Shown here one piece after another: positions 1 to 6,154 of a stretch of 6,206 bases of DNA. The position numbers and the translations under genes are program-made. How positions within the stretch are numbered: position 1 is the stretch's first letter; every line of letters starts with the position of its first letter. The notes below the pieces were generated by a model. The model was not told where the DNA came from and ran no database searches. It saw nothing but the letters and a program-made list of their open reading frames with translations. This DNA is from an uncultured Cryomorphaceae bacterium (GTDB lineage: Bacteria; Bacteroidota; Bacteroidia; Flavobacteriales; Schleiferiaceae): the NCBI GenBank assembly GCA_937900215.1, contig CALCFH010000376.1, forward strand, positions 1-6,206. The letters are read 5' to 3'.

Positions 1-1434
1 ACCTCACAATTGTGTGAACAAAGAATGGCCATGCTAACTCCAAATGAAGGCAAGATTTCAAAAGGCGAAGTGCTCATACTCAAAGGAGCCCTTGTAGATG
101 AAATTAGCTTCAGAAAGCTTGAGGCCTTAGCTGAGGCCTATTCGGGTGGGGAGGAGGAAGCCTCTGCTCGATGGAAGGAGCTGTTGGGTGTGGCCATGCT
201 TACAGCCTTGTTGCTATTGATGCTCTATTTGTTTCTAGCCCGATTTAGGCCGAATGTTCTAAACGATTTTTCAAGTTTATTATCTCTGCTCTTGATGTGG
301 ATCATAGTAACAGGATTGGCGCGAATTTCATTGCAGTTTGGTCACGAATATTTACTGCTTGCACCTGTACCTATTTTACCTATAGTGCTGAGAGCTTTTT
401 TCGATACGCGCTTGGCTCTTTTCGTTCATATTCTGGCTATATTGAGTATCGGATTGTTGTCGCCTGAAGGTCTCGCAATGGTTTTTCTACATTTCATAGC
501 TGGCTTTTATGCCATTGTATCGGTTGATCTATTGTACAAGAGAGCACAGTTGTTTGTTACCCTCGGTAAGATAGTAATCGTGTATGTGATTGTCTATACA
601 TCCCTTTACCTCTATAGAGATACTACGCTTTCCGAAGTGCCATTTATGGATTATATTTTCCTTGGGGTAAACGGACTTCTAACTCTGGCAGCCTTTCCGA
701 TGATTTATCTAATCGAGAAGTTAACAGGAATGGTGTCGGATGTAAGTTTATTGGAGCTTACAGATACAAATAATCCACTTTTAAGAGAGTTGGCTCAAAA
801 GGCTCCGGGCACTTTTCAGCACAGTCTTCAAGTTTCAAATTTGGCAGAATCTGCGGTGTTGGCTATTGGAGGAAACCCATTGCTCATAAGGGCTGGGGCG
901 CTGTATCATGATATTGGCAAGATGTTAAACCCTTTATACTTTATAGAAAATCAAAGTACGGGAGTGAATCCTCACGATGATCTGGCATTTGAAGAAAGCG
1001 CTCAGATAATTATCCAACATGTTAAGGATGGAATACGCTTAGCGCGTAGTAATAATCTGCCGGAGACCTTGATTGACTTCATACGCACACATCATGGCAG
1101 TAGCACGGTTCAGTACTTCTATAGACAGTCGCTAAAAAACTTTCCAACAGAGGAGATAGATCTGAAGAAATTCAGCTATCCTGGGCCAAAACCATTCAGT
1201 ATGGAGACCGCAATTTTAATGATTGCAGACTCAGCCGAGGCGGCAAGCAGAAGTTTGACTCAAAAAGATGCAAAACAAATTGAAGCGCTGGTTGATCGAA
1301 TAGTAGATCATCAAATGGCTGAAAATCAATTTTCTGATGCGGCAATAACCCTGGCGCAAATAAGCATTGCCAAGGAAGCAATTAAGAAAAAGCTTCAAGA
1401 AATATATCATTTTAGGGTAGCATATCCTGATTGA
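1..1434 (+). CDS. 7TM-HD membrane phosphodiesterase, PgpH/YqfF family (5' end cut by window)
   Basis: Seen: the frame is open from base 1, so the gene begins upstream. The TTG at 10 and the ATGs at 25 and 31 are internal, because the first ~45 residues (motif GKISKGEVLILKGALVDE) resemble the end of the extracellular 7TMR-HDED domain. About seven hydrophobic segments follow between roughly 184 and 720. A cytoplasmic HD domain comes next, with a putative metal-binding set: His at 820-822 (TFQHS), His-Asp at 907-912 (YHDIGK), His at 1018-1020, His-His at 1090-1095 (THHGS) and Asp at 1228-1230 (IADSAEA). No core HD residue is missing. Family knowledge: these membrane proteins hydrolyse cyclic di-AMP to pApA at a di-metal centre, linked to osmotic and cell-wall homeostasis. 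Inference: same role here. The stop lies only a few bases before the tRNA promoter, so read-through into the tRNAs is possible. The symbol pgpH is not assigned because orthology cannot be tested. Confidence 0.93.
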   Translation, partial: TSQLCEQRMAMLTPNEGKISKGEVLILKGALVDEISFRKLEALAEAYSGGEEEASARWKELLGVAMLTALLLLMLYLFLARFRPNVLNDFSSLLSLLLMWIIVTGLARISLQFGHEYLLLAPVPILPIVLRAFFDTRLALFVHILAILSIGLLSPEGLAMVFLHFIAGFYAIVSVDLLYKRAQLFVTLGKIVIVYVIVYTSLYLYRDTTLSEVPFMDYIFLGVNGLLTLAAFPMIYLIEKLTGMVSDVSLLELTDTNNPLLRELAQKAPGTFQHSLQVSNLAESAVLAIGGNPLLIRAGALYHDIGKMLNPLYFIENQSTGVNPHDDLAFEESAQIIIQHVKDGIRLARSNNLPETLIDFIRTHHGSSTVQYFYRQSLKNFPTEEIDLKKFSYPGPKPFSMETAILMIADSAEAASRSLTQKDAKQIEALVDRIVDHQMAENQFSDAAITLAQISIAKEAIKKKLQEIYHFRVAYPD

Positions 1435-1442
1435 AATTTTTT
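1414..1442 (+). terminator. weak candidate terminator at the end of the HD gene
   Basis: A short stem AGGGTA / TATCCT (1414-1419 with 1423-1428, one G-U pair, GCA loop) overlaps the last codons of the phosphodiesterase gene. A run of six T begins at 1437, about eight bases after the stem. The stem is short and the spacing to the T run is long, so this is only a weak terminator candidate. It is listed because no other terminator separates this gene from the tRNAs. Confidence 0.22.
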
Positions 1443-1474
1443 GTTGCTTGAAAGAAAAACACAATGTACTTTTG
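1441..1474 (+). promoter_or_regulatory. Bacteroidota-type promoter for the tRNA pair
   Basis: TACTTTTG at 1467-1474 is an exact match to the Bacteroidota -7 consensus TAnnTTTG. A TTG at 1444-1446 (also TTTG at 1440-1443) supplies the -33 element, 20 bases upstream, within the known spacing range. Transcription would start near 1481, leaving a leader of about 20 bases before the first tRNA. A 6-bp hairpin (TCCTCT / AGAGGA, 1478-1495) can form in or beside that leader. Confidence 0.72.
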
Positions 1475-1500
1475 CCATCCTCTTTAACCAGAGGAGCAGA

Positions 1501-1587
1501 GGTGAGATGGGTGAGTGGCTGAAACCAGCAGTTTGCTAAACTGCCGTACCGGCAACGGTACCGGGGGTTCGAATCCCCCTCTCACCG
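1501..1587 (+). tRNA. tRNA-Ser (anticodon GCT)
   Basis: A complete class II tRNA of 87 bases reading AGC/AGU serine codons. The acceptor stem pairs GGTGAGA (1501-1507) with TCTCACC (1580-1586), with discriminator G at 1587. The anticodon stem GCAGT / ACTGC (1528-1532 with 1540-1544) encloses loop TTGCTAA, with anticodon GCT at 1535-1537. The long variable arm GTACC / GGTAC is typical of tRNA-Ser. The T arm GGGGG-TTCGAAT-CCCCC lies at 1563-1579. The 3' CCA is not encoded (CTA follows), so it must be added after transcription. It is first in a two-tRNA transcript, 38 bases ahead of tRNA-Pro. Confidence 0.97.
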
Positions 1588-1625
1588 CTAGAAAAGAAGC
1601 CTCCTTTGGTTTTAAAAGGAAGTTT

Positions 1626-1699
1626 CGGGGTGTAGCGTAGCCCGGTATCGCGCCTGCTTTGGGAGCAGGAGGTCGTAGGTTCGAATCCTGCCACCCCGA
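1626..1699 (+). tRNA. tRNA-Pro (anticodon TGG)
   Basis: A complete 74-base tRNA. The acceptor stem pairs CGGGGTG (1626-1632) with CACCCCG (1692-1698), with discriminator A at 1699. The anticodon stem CCTGC / GCAGG (1653-1657 with 1665-1669) encloses loop TTTGGGA, with anticodon TGG at 1660-1662. The T arm GTAGG-TTCGAAT-CCTGC lies at 1675-1691. CCA is not encoded. The 38-base spacer from tRNA-Ser holds a small hairpin (TCCTTT / AAAGGA) and no promoter match, so the two tRNAs are probably cut from one precursor. The terminator starts two bases later. Confidence 0.97.
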
Positions 1700-1700
1700 C

Positions 1701-1737
1701 AAACCCCGTCCATGTATGTGGACGGGGTTTTTCTTTT
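1701..1737 (+). terminator. strong intrinsic terminator after the tRNA pair
   Basis: A perfect 12-bp stem (AAACCCCGTCCA at 1701-1712 with TGGACGGGGTTT at 1719-1730) with a 6-base loop TGTATG runs directly into TTTTTCTTTTC. A GC-rich core followed by a T tract is the classic rho-independent form. It closes the tRNA transcription unit. Confidence 0.92.
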
Positions 1738-1859
1738 CTGTTTTCTTTTTATCGCAACTTATTTTCGTTTTGACCATTCATCCATGCTTAGTTTGTTTGA
1801 ATCGAATGGCTCGCTTGTCGATCTAGATACACTTCAGGATTATTATTGGAATAGTTCTC

Positions 1860-1909
1860 AAAAATGGAAATGTAATTCAAAATGAGACAAAGGAGCACAT
1901 TCCATTTTT
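1860..1909. repeat. 13-bp inverted repeat with A/T-tract flanks (hairpin 1)
   Basis: AAAAATGGAAATGT (1860-1873) pairs with ACATTCCATTTTT (1897-1909): 13 base pairs with one bulged A (1870) and a 23-base loop. The arms begin with five A and end with five T, so on either strand the hairpin ends in a U run, as in bidirectional terminators. The stem has only four G-C pairs, so termination strength is uncertain. It could also be a 5' leader structure if transcription starts upstream. Confidence 0.5.
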
Positions 1910-1912
1910 ATT

Positions 1913-1935
1913 AAAGCGCTGTAAAATAGCGTTTT
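1913..1935 (+). terminator. candidate hairpin with T run (hairpin 2)
   Basis: AAAGCGCT (1913-1920) pairs with AGCGTTTT (1928-1935), 8 base pairs including one G-U, around a 7-base loop; TTTTATTT follows the core. It sits three bases after hairpin 1 and about 50 bases before the lipoprotein start. It resembles a weak intrinsic terminator. Whether it ends an upstream transcript or acts within the leader of the lipoprotein mRNA cannot be told from sequence. Confidence 0.38.
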
Positions 1936-1983
1936 ATTTAATTGGCTTCAGTATTGCAAAAGGGTTTGGCATAAATGTCATCC

Positions 1984-2970
1984 ATGAAAAAGTTTCTGTC
2001 TTTCTTGTTTTGTGCTGCGGTTTTAGTCTCATGTGAAAAAGAAGTAGATTCTATCGAATCTCCTTCCTTATCGGGTATAGAGGGTTCCTCTTCTATGAAT
2101 ATTCCAGCGAACTTTAGTTTTTCCACTTCCCAATCGGTTGAAATTGACATTAGCGTAAAAGACCTTCAAGGTTCTGCTTTTCCAAATTCGAAAGTCTATA
2201 TATACGATAAGTCTATTGAAGAAGGAGGAAAGCTTCTGTTTTCTGGAACGACCAATGCAAATGGAAAATTCGAGAGCAAGTTTGAAATTCCATCCTATCT
2301 AAGAAATGTATTTGTGAGGGTAAATAGAGTTGGAATGGTAAATGAAGTTTTTACTCAAATTAATTCAAACCGCATTTCATTCACTTTTGGAGGTGAGTTG
2401 ATTCCAAATACGGGTTCTTTGAAAAATCAAAAATTGGCGCATACCCCCATCCACCTAAATGGAAAGTATTATTATTTAAGTAGCTTCAATAATCAAGGCG
2501 TTCCATCCAATTTAGAGCCTGTAAATGACATTGTTGATGCAGCTTTTATTGCTGAGGTAAATGCAGTTGTGCCTGAACGCAGTTCAATGGATTTGGCCTT
2601 AATCGATCCAAGCTTCGATGATAACGTTCATCTTACCGAAGACACAGATATTTCATTGACGTTTTTACACGAGGGTGCAGGGTACCAGAATGCATTGGCG
2701 TTTTATAAATACAGTACTTCAAATCTTCCTGCTACAAAGGCAGATATCGACTCAATCTTTATACTATTTCCAAACTCGAGCGCACAAGGTTCTGGAGGAG
2801 GTTTGCAACCTGGCAATAGAGTTAAGCTTGGTTCATTTAAGGCGGGAACAAGTTTGGGTTGGATTCTGCTTCAAAATGCTTGGAAGTCTGGCAGTCAGCA
2901 AACCAATACTTCTGCGATTAATTGGTTCTCTGAGGCTTCCTTCAATACCAATAATGGTGCGAATGGCTAG
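1984..2970 (+). CDS. LruC/DUF4114 surface lipoprotein, N-terminal part (frameshifted)
   Basis: Seen: 328 codons ending at TAG 2968-2970. The ATG at 1984 is preferred over the in-frame ATG at 1975 because it gives a compact lipoprotein signal peptide: MKK, a hydrophobic core, and lipobox LVSC with Cys17 as the lipidated residue. The acidic stretch after it (CEKEVD) resembles Bacteroidota surface-export signals. Residues ~35-120 look like an Ig-like/carboxypeptidase-regulatory-like domain (FSFSTSQSVEIDISVKD, TTNANGKF). From ~residue 220 (TDISLTFLHEGAGYQNALAF, IFILFPNSSA, LGSFKAGTSLGWILL) it matches the first half of a DUF4114-type domain. The frame stops inside that domain, and its remainder continues one frame over. 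Family knowledge: LruC proteins are outer-membrane lipoproteins named after a Leptospira antigen; their molecular role is unclear. Inference: this is the 5' part of one ~680-residue gene broken by a +1 shift. Confidence 0.85.
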   Translation: MKKFLSFLFCAAVLVSCEKEVDSIESPSLSGIEGSSSMNIPANFSFSTSQSVEIDISVKDLQGSAFPNSKVYIYDKSIEEGGKLLFSGTTNANGKFESKFEIPSYLRNVFVRVNRVGMVNEVFTQINSNRISFTFGGELIPNTGSLKNQKLAHTPIHLNGKYYYLSSFNNQGVPSNLEPVNDIVDAAFIAEVNAVVPERSSMDLALIDPSFDDNVHLTEDTDISLTFLHEGAGYQNALAFYKYSTSNLPATKADIDSIFILFPNSSAQGSGGGLQPGNRVKLGSFKAGTSLGWILLQNAWKSGSQQTNTSAINWFSEASFNTNNGANG

Positions 2971-2975
2971 CGCTG
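2940..2975 (+). other. frameshift junction in the LruC lipoprotein gene
   Basis: Coding matches the family in frame 1 up to about FNTNNGANG and in frame 2 from about ASAATSQHH. One base must be removed (or two added) in this stretch to join them. The GG at 2965-2966 is one possible extra base. There is no long homopolymer, and no recognisable slippery heptamer or prfB-like +1 site. The local sequence GCTAGCGCT contains two overlapping palindromes. Confidence 0.8.
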
Positions 2976-4021
2976 CTACCTCTCAACATCATGTAGCTCT
3001 GATTGACCGAAATAGGCAACGCATTGTTCTAGGATTTGAAGATATCAATCGGGATAACTCAGGCTCTGATCGCGATTTCAACGATGCATTGTTCTTTGTT
3101 TCTGCAAGTAATTATGGCGCAATATCATCGGCAAATCTGCCCAATTTAGGTGTTCCGTTAGATACCGATGGTGATGGGATAGTGGATACAGATGATGATT
3201 ACCCAAATGACCCCTTACGTGCAAACGATAATTTTGCTTTTGGAAGTTTGGCTTTTGAAGATCTTTGGCCTTATCAAGGCGATTATGACTTTAACGATGT
3301 AGTAGTAGACTATTCTGCTAACTTGATTTCAAATGCCAACAATCAGCTGGTAGAGATTAAATTAGACTATAATTTTATTGCTTCCGGAGCGCATAGAAAT
3401 AACGGATTTGGAGTTCAGATCGCCGGACTTCTTCCCTCAGACATCGCCAGTGCTACTTCTCCACAGCTCTTTGGAAATGACATCCAATTAAACAGCAATA
3501 ATACAGAGGCAGGTCAGAGTTCTGCGGTATTTATTGTTACGGATCAGGTAAAAGAACTAATGGGAGTGTCTAGATCAACTTTTGTAAATACCATTGCTGG
3601 CAACCCCGCTGTTGCTTCTAAAATGGTTTCTATGCAAATTGTTCTTAATCAACCTATTTCTATGAGTCAAATTAGCAATGCACCTTTTAATCCATTTATT
3701 ATTGTAGATGGAAATAGAGGACAAGAAGTGCATTTAAAGAACCATGCACCAACCGATTTGGCAGATGCTAAACATTTTGGAGATGGGGCAGATAGAAGTG
3801 ATTTGTCTCAAGGCATAAGCTATTCTACCGCAAACGGAATGCCTTGGGCCATTCATCTAAGCGGACTAAATACCTTTGCCTACCCTAAAGAGCAGGTGGA
3901 TATAACAGAAGCCTATTTATATTTTGCTGCTTGGTCTCAATCAGGTGGAACTCAGTTTGAAGACTGGTATGTAAATGAAAATACCAATGTAGACGGAAGT
4001 AAAATCTACACAGGCAATTAA
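2963..4021 (+). CDS. LruC domain protein, C-terminal part of the same gene
   Basis: Seen: 352 codons from ATG 2963, in the frame one base later than the 5' part, ending at TAA 4019-4021. The frame is open further upstream to 2675, but that stretch is a shadow of the lipoprotein reading frame. Residues ~9-47 complete the DUF4114 domain (SQHHVALI, VLGFEDINRDNSGSDRDFND). Residues 67-84 form a calcium-binding-like DxDxDG motif (DTDGDGIVDTDDDYPNDP). From ~92 to the end is the LruC domain, opened by FEDLWPYQGDYDFNDVVVDY. The protein ends without a type IX sorting domain, as expected for a lipoprotein. The part lacks any signal peptide, so if translated alone it would stay in the cytoplasm. The ATG overlaps the upstream stop (ATGGCTAG), so restart is formally possible, but domain continuity argues for a frameshift. 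Confidence 0.85.
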   Translation: MASAATSQHHVALIDRNRQRIVLGFEDINRDNSGSDRDFNDALFFVSASNYGAISSANLPNLGVPLDTDGDGIVDTDDDYPNDPLRANDNFAFGSLAFEDLWPYQGDYDFNDVVVDYSANLISNANNQLVEIKLDYNFIASGAHRNNGFGVQIAGLLPSDIASATSPQLFGNDIQLNSNNTEAGQSSAVFIVTDQVKELMGVSRSTFVNTIAGNPAVASKMVSMQIVLNQPISMSQISNAPFNPFIIVDGNRGQEVHLKNHAPTDLADAKHFGDGADRSDLSQGISYSTANGMPWAIHLSGLNTFAYPKEQVDITEAYLYFAAWSQSGGTQFEDWYVNENTNVDGSKIYTGN

Positions 4022-4033
4022 TTCAGTATAAAT

Positions 4034-4097
4034 ATTTTACTCGCTTATTTGCACTGATTGATCTATTTCAATTATTGCCTAAATAAGCGAGAAAAAT
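4034..4097. repeat. 64-bp inverted repeat between convergent genes
   Basis: Arms 4034-4050 and 4081-4097 match at 16 of 17 positions, with an uninterrupted 11-bp core CTCGCTTATTT / AAATAAGCGAG. The 30-base loop contains a second small stem (ATTGA / TCAAT, 4057-4061 with 4068-4072). It fills nearly the whole gap between the two stop codons and includes the last base of the reverse gene's stop. Position suggests a shared transcript-end structure. However, the T tract precedes and the A tract follows the core on each strand, the reverse of a classic bidirectional terminator. Confidence 0.6.
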
Positions 4098-6043
4098 TAG
4101 CGGAGCAATTGAAGCTGGCCTTGTTTTACCTGAATCTGCTCAGAACCGTCAGAAGATATAGGAGCGAACTCCAAGCGATAACTGTAAAAACCAATCGTAC
4201 AATTTTCACCATTTAAAGTGCCATCCCAACTGAAATTTTGATTATCGGTTTTGAAGATTACTCTTCCCCATCTATCAATAATTAGAAACTGGAAAGAATT
4301 GGTTTCGCAAGCTACGGAAAGAGAATAGGTGTCATTTATTCCATCGTTATTCGGGCTGAACGCTGAGGGGATGTATGTTTTACAATCGCAAAAGCCGAAA
4401 TTGACATCTATAGTATCTGAGGAAGTACAGCCATTTTGGTTTTCAACTTCTAGCCAATAGGTCCCTACTTCAAAAATGTTTGTGCTTCTGTTTTGACTTC
4501 CGTTGCTCCATAAATAGCTGCAATTAGTGCATTCAGGACCAACAAGCTCTGTAATCTGGTTGCCACAGATAGTGGCAAAAGAACCAAGGTTTATTTCAAT
4601 GCTCGGAAAGACACTCACCTCAATGGTATCAGATGCTGTTTGTCCTGAGCATGAACTGGATGCCTGCAACCAATAGGTGCCTGTTTGATTTGGTTTAATG
4701 GTTGGTGTGGTTTCTCCTGTACTCCACAAATAGTTGTCAAAATGCCCTCCCAATGTGTTCGAGAGCTCGGTGGAATTGGCACAGAATGACCTATCTGGAC
4801 CCAATGAAATTGAGGGTGGGCTGGCAGAACAAAGAACAGTTTCACTCAAATTAAAGGAGGTTACAATCAGAGGAAATGCACGACTGTTGAGAGTGAGGTT
4901 GCTTTGTCCGATGGATAAAGAATTTGTTGTAAAGCTTAAATCTAAAAAACTTGGACTTACTCCTCCTGCATTGCAACTAGTGCTGAAATCAGAATTGAAG
5001 TGAACAAGGCCTCCATTTATTCCTGTAGGTTTACCCACAACAATGGCTTCTTGTTTGGAATTGAATTCCAAATCCGTACCAATTAGGGGTAATGACGTTC
5101 GAGTGTTTCGAATAAAATCTAAATTGTCAGTAAACTCTATTAAATCAGCAGGAGTAGAAAAGGGGGTATTGGTTCGAAAAAGCCCAACGATAAATGAATT
5201 ACTTCCAGATTTAACTAAGTCAAATGCAGAGGCAACCAATCGTATGGCTTTTCTGGCGATGGGATTTCCTTGAAAATCAAATTTTAAAATTTCTATAAAA
5301 TCAGTATTCTGATTACTATTTGTAATAATGTATCCATCAGATAATTCCAACACTTCGTTAGAATTATCCGAAAGGCCAACTGCATTCACTGTCCACAGCC
5401 TGTTTCCGTTGGAGTCGGTTTTTAAAAGCGTACTGCCTAAGCGTATTAAAACACCATCATCAGAGGTGATAATAGCTTTTCCAAAAGGCTGAGATATAAG
5501 ATAAGACCTTGTCCATAACACCGTTCCATTGGTTGCATCAATTTTGGTTAATCTCGGAAAAGTATTTCCAAACAGCGTCTGAGGAACAGTACCAAAAACC
5601 AACAAATCTCCTTGACTGTCTTCCATTAAAGAGAAATCATTAAACTGTACATCCGCATTTGGGTTGTAGATTTCATTCGACCAAACAATGGTGCCTGAAT
5701 TGGTTATCCGCACTACAACTGATTTGAATAGATTTCCAGAAGCGGCAGCTATGAGATAGGCAAAATCTCCATTGCTAAGTTGGATAAAGTCTCTGGCCTC
5801 AAAGATTGCAGCTGGATTGGTTTGCCGTCTAAACTGTAAAGCAAACAGTGAATTTCCACATTCGTCGTATTGGGCGAACTGCAATCTGCTTAAAGAAGAA
5901 AGAACCAGTCCTGTAGAATTTGACTTCACCCGTAATTCGGTGCTCAATGGACTACCAAAGGTTTTTTCAACTCCAGCTTGAGCAAAAGCTTGAATTGAAG
6001 AGAAAAACACTAAGAACCAACAAAGCGCAACCTTTAAGTACAT
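4097..6043 (-). CDS. secreted T9SS cargo protein with type B sorting domain
   Basis: Seen: 648 codons. The ATG at 6043-6041 is chosen over an upstream TTG (6085) because it begins a good signal peptide (MYLKVALCWFLVFFSSIQ, cleavage near AFA-QAG). Residues ~56-406 carry spaced beta-propeller-like repeats of the form 'G.l..W' (SGTIVWSNEI, TNGTVLWTRSY, NGNRLWTVN), suggesting a PQQ- or Kelch-like fold. Two Ig/PKD-like modules follow at ~411-481 (LGPDRSFC, LWSTGETT, GTYWLQA, SDTIEV) and ~481-551 (LWSNGSQ, GTYWLEVENQNGC, SDTIDV), each with cysteines. The last ~97 residues are a gliding-motility-associated C-terminal domain (IPSAFSPNNDGINDTYSL, RWGRVIF, WDGTLNG, GFYSYRLEF). Family knowledge: this domain directs export through the outer membrane by type IX secretion. 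Inference: a surface-bound or released protein, perhaps adhesive; no catalytic motif is visible. It stands alone on its strand, convergent with the LruC gene. Confidence 0.92.
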   Translation of the reverse strand: MYLKVALCWFLVFFSSIQAFAQAGVEKTFGSPLSTELRVKSNSTGLVLSSLSRLQFAQYDECGNSLFALQFRRQTNPAAIFEARDFIQLSNGDFAYLIAAASGNLFKSVVVRITNSGTIVWSNEIYNPNADVQFNDFSLMEDSQGDLLVFGTVPQTLFGNTFPRLTKIDATNGTVLWTRSYLISQPFGKAIITSDDGVLIRLGSTLLKTDSNGNRLWTVNAVGLSDNSNEVLELSDGYIITNSNQNTDFIEILKFDFQGNPIARKAIRLVASAFDLVKSGSNSFIVGLFRTNTPFSTPADLIEFTDNLDFIRNTRTSLPLIGTDLEFNSKQEAIVVGKPTGINGGLVHFNSDFSTSCNAGGVSPSFLDLSFTTNSLSIGQSNLTLNSRAFPLIVTSFNLSETVLCSASPPSISLGPDRSFCANSTELSNTLGGHFDNYLWSTGETTPTIKPNQTGTYWLQASSSCSGQTASDTIEVSVFPSIEINLGSFATICGNQITELVGPECTNCSYLWSNGSQNRSTNIFEVGTYWLEVENQNGCTSSDTIDVNFGFCDCKTYIPSAFSPNNDGINDTYSLSVACETNSFQFLIIDRWGRVIFKTDNQNFSWDGTLNGENCTIGFYSYRLEFAPISSDGSEQIQVKQGQLQLLR

Positions 6044-6076
6044 TGTAATTACCAATTGTTCAATGAATAACAATTC

Positions 6077-6154
6077 TTTAAACAAAAAAGTTTAAACGCA
6101 AATAGTTTATACTATTTTGATAAACAAGCTTTTAAATTCACCGTATTAGGTGAA
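6077..6154. repeat. three small palindromes upstream of the T9SS cargo gene
   Basis: Three inverted repeats lie in a row in the AT-rich region before the reverse gene: TTTAAAC-N6-GTTTAAA (6077-6096), AAATAGT-N4-ACTATTT (6100-6117) and TTCACC-N6-GGTGAA (6137-6154). They could be operator sites, 5' leader hairpins, or the end of an upstream gene's transcript. No exact TAnnTTTG promoter box was found on the reverse strand here; the nearest TTTG sits in ACTATTTG. Confidence 0.4.

Larger units (their letters stand above)
1738..1983. other. intergenic region before the lipoprotein gene
   Basis: About 245 bases of AT-rich sequence with no convincing gene. It holds two consecutive hairpins (1860-1909 and 1913-1935, listed separately), an 8-bp palindrome ATCTAGAT at 1821-1828, and a short open frame at 1784-1885 (33 codons from ATG) without a recognisable product or ribosome binding site. 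No exact TAnnTTTG promoter box was found here for the downstream gene. TTTG at 1965-1968 lacks the TA and would leave almost no leader. Confidence 0.6.

Noticed and set aside
1501..1737. tRNA genes as integration site of a mobile element
   Set aside because: No integrase gene, no repeat of the tRNA 3' end elsewhere in the window, and an intact terminator directly after tRNA-Pro.
1484..1777. A 97-codon reverse-strand open frame
   Set aside because: It runs antisense across both tRNA genes and their terminator, so it is an artefact of structured RNA sequence.
1784..1885. A 33-codon open frame from ATG in the intergenic region
   Set aside because: No recognisable product, no supporting ribosome binding signal or promoter, and its end runs into hairpin 1; this length is expected by chance.
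2675..2962. Upstream extension of the C-terminal LruC reading frame
   Set aside because: In this stretch the other frame encodes clear DUF4114-like sequence, while this frame gives a family-unlike, basic and leucine-rich translation.
2940..2975. Programmed ribosomal frameshifting as explanation of the split lipoprotein
   Set aside because: No slippery heptamer, homopolymer or prfB-like CTT-TGA context is present; kept only as a remote possibility within the frameshift finding.
4734..5273. Forward-strand open frames of 89 and 76 codons, with others nearby
   Set aside because: They lie entirely inside the well-supported reverse-strand T9SS cargo gene and show no family features.
6044..6085. 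TTG start 14 codons upstream for the T9SS cargo gene
   Set aside because: A rare start codon that would place charged residues before the signal peptide; the ATG at 6043 gives a standard signal sequence.
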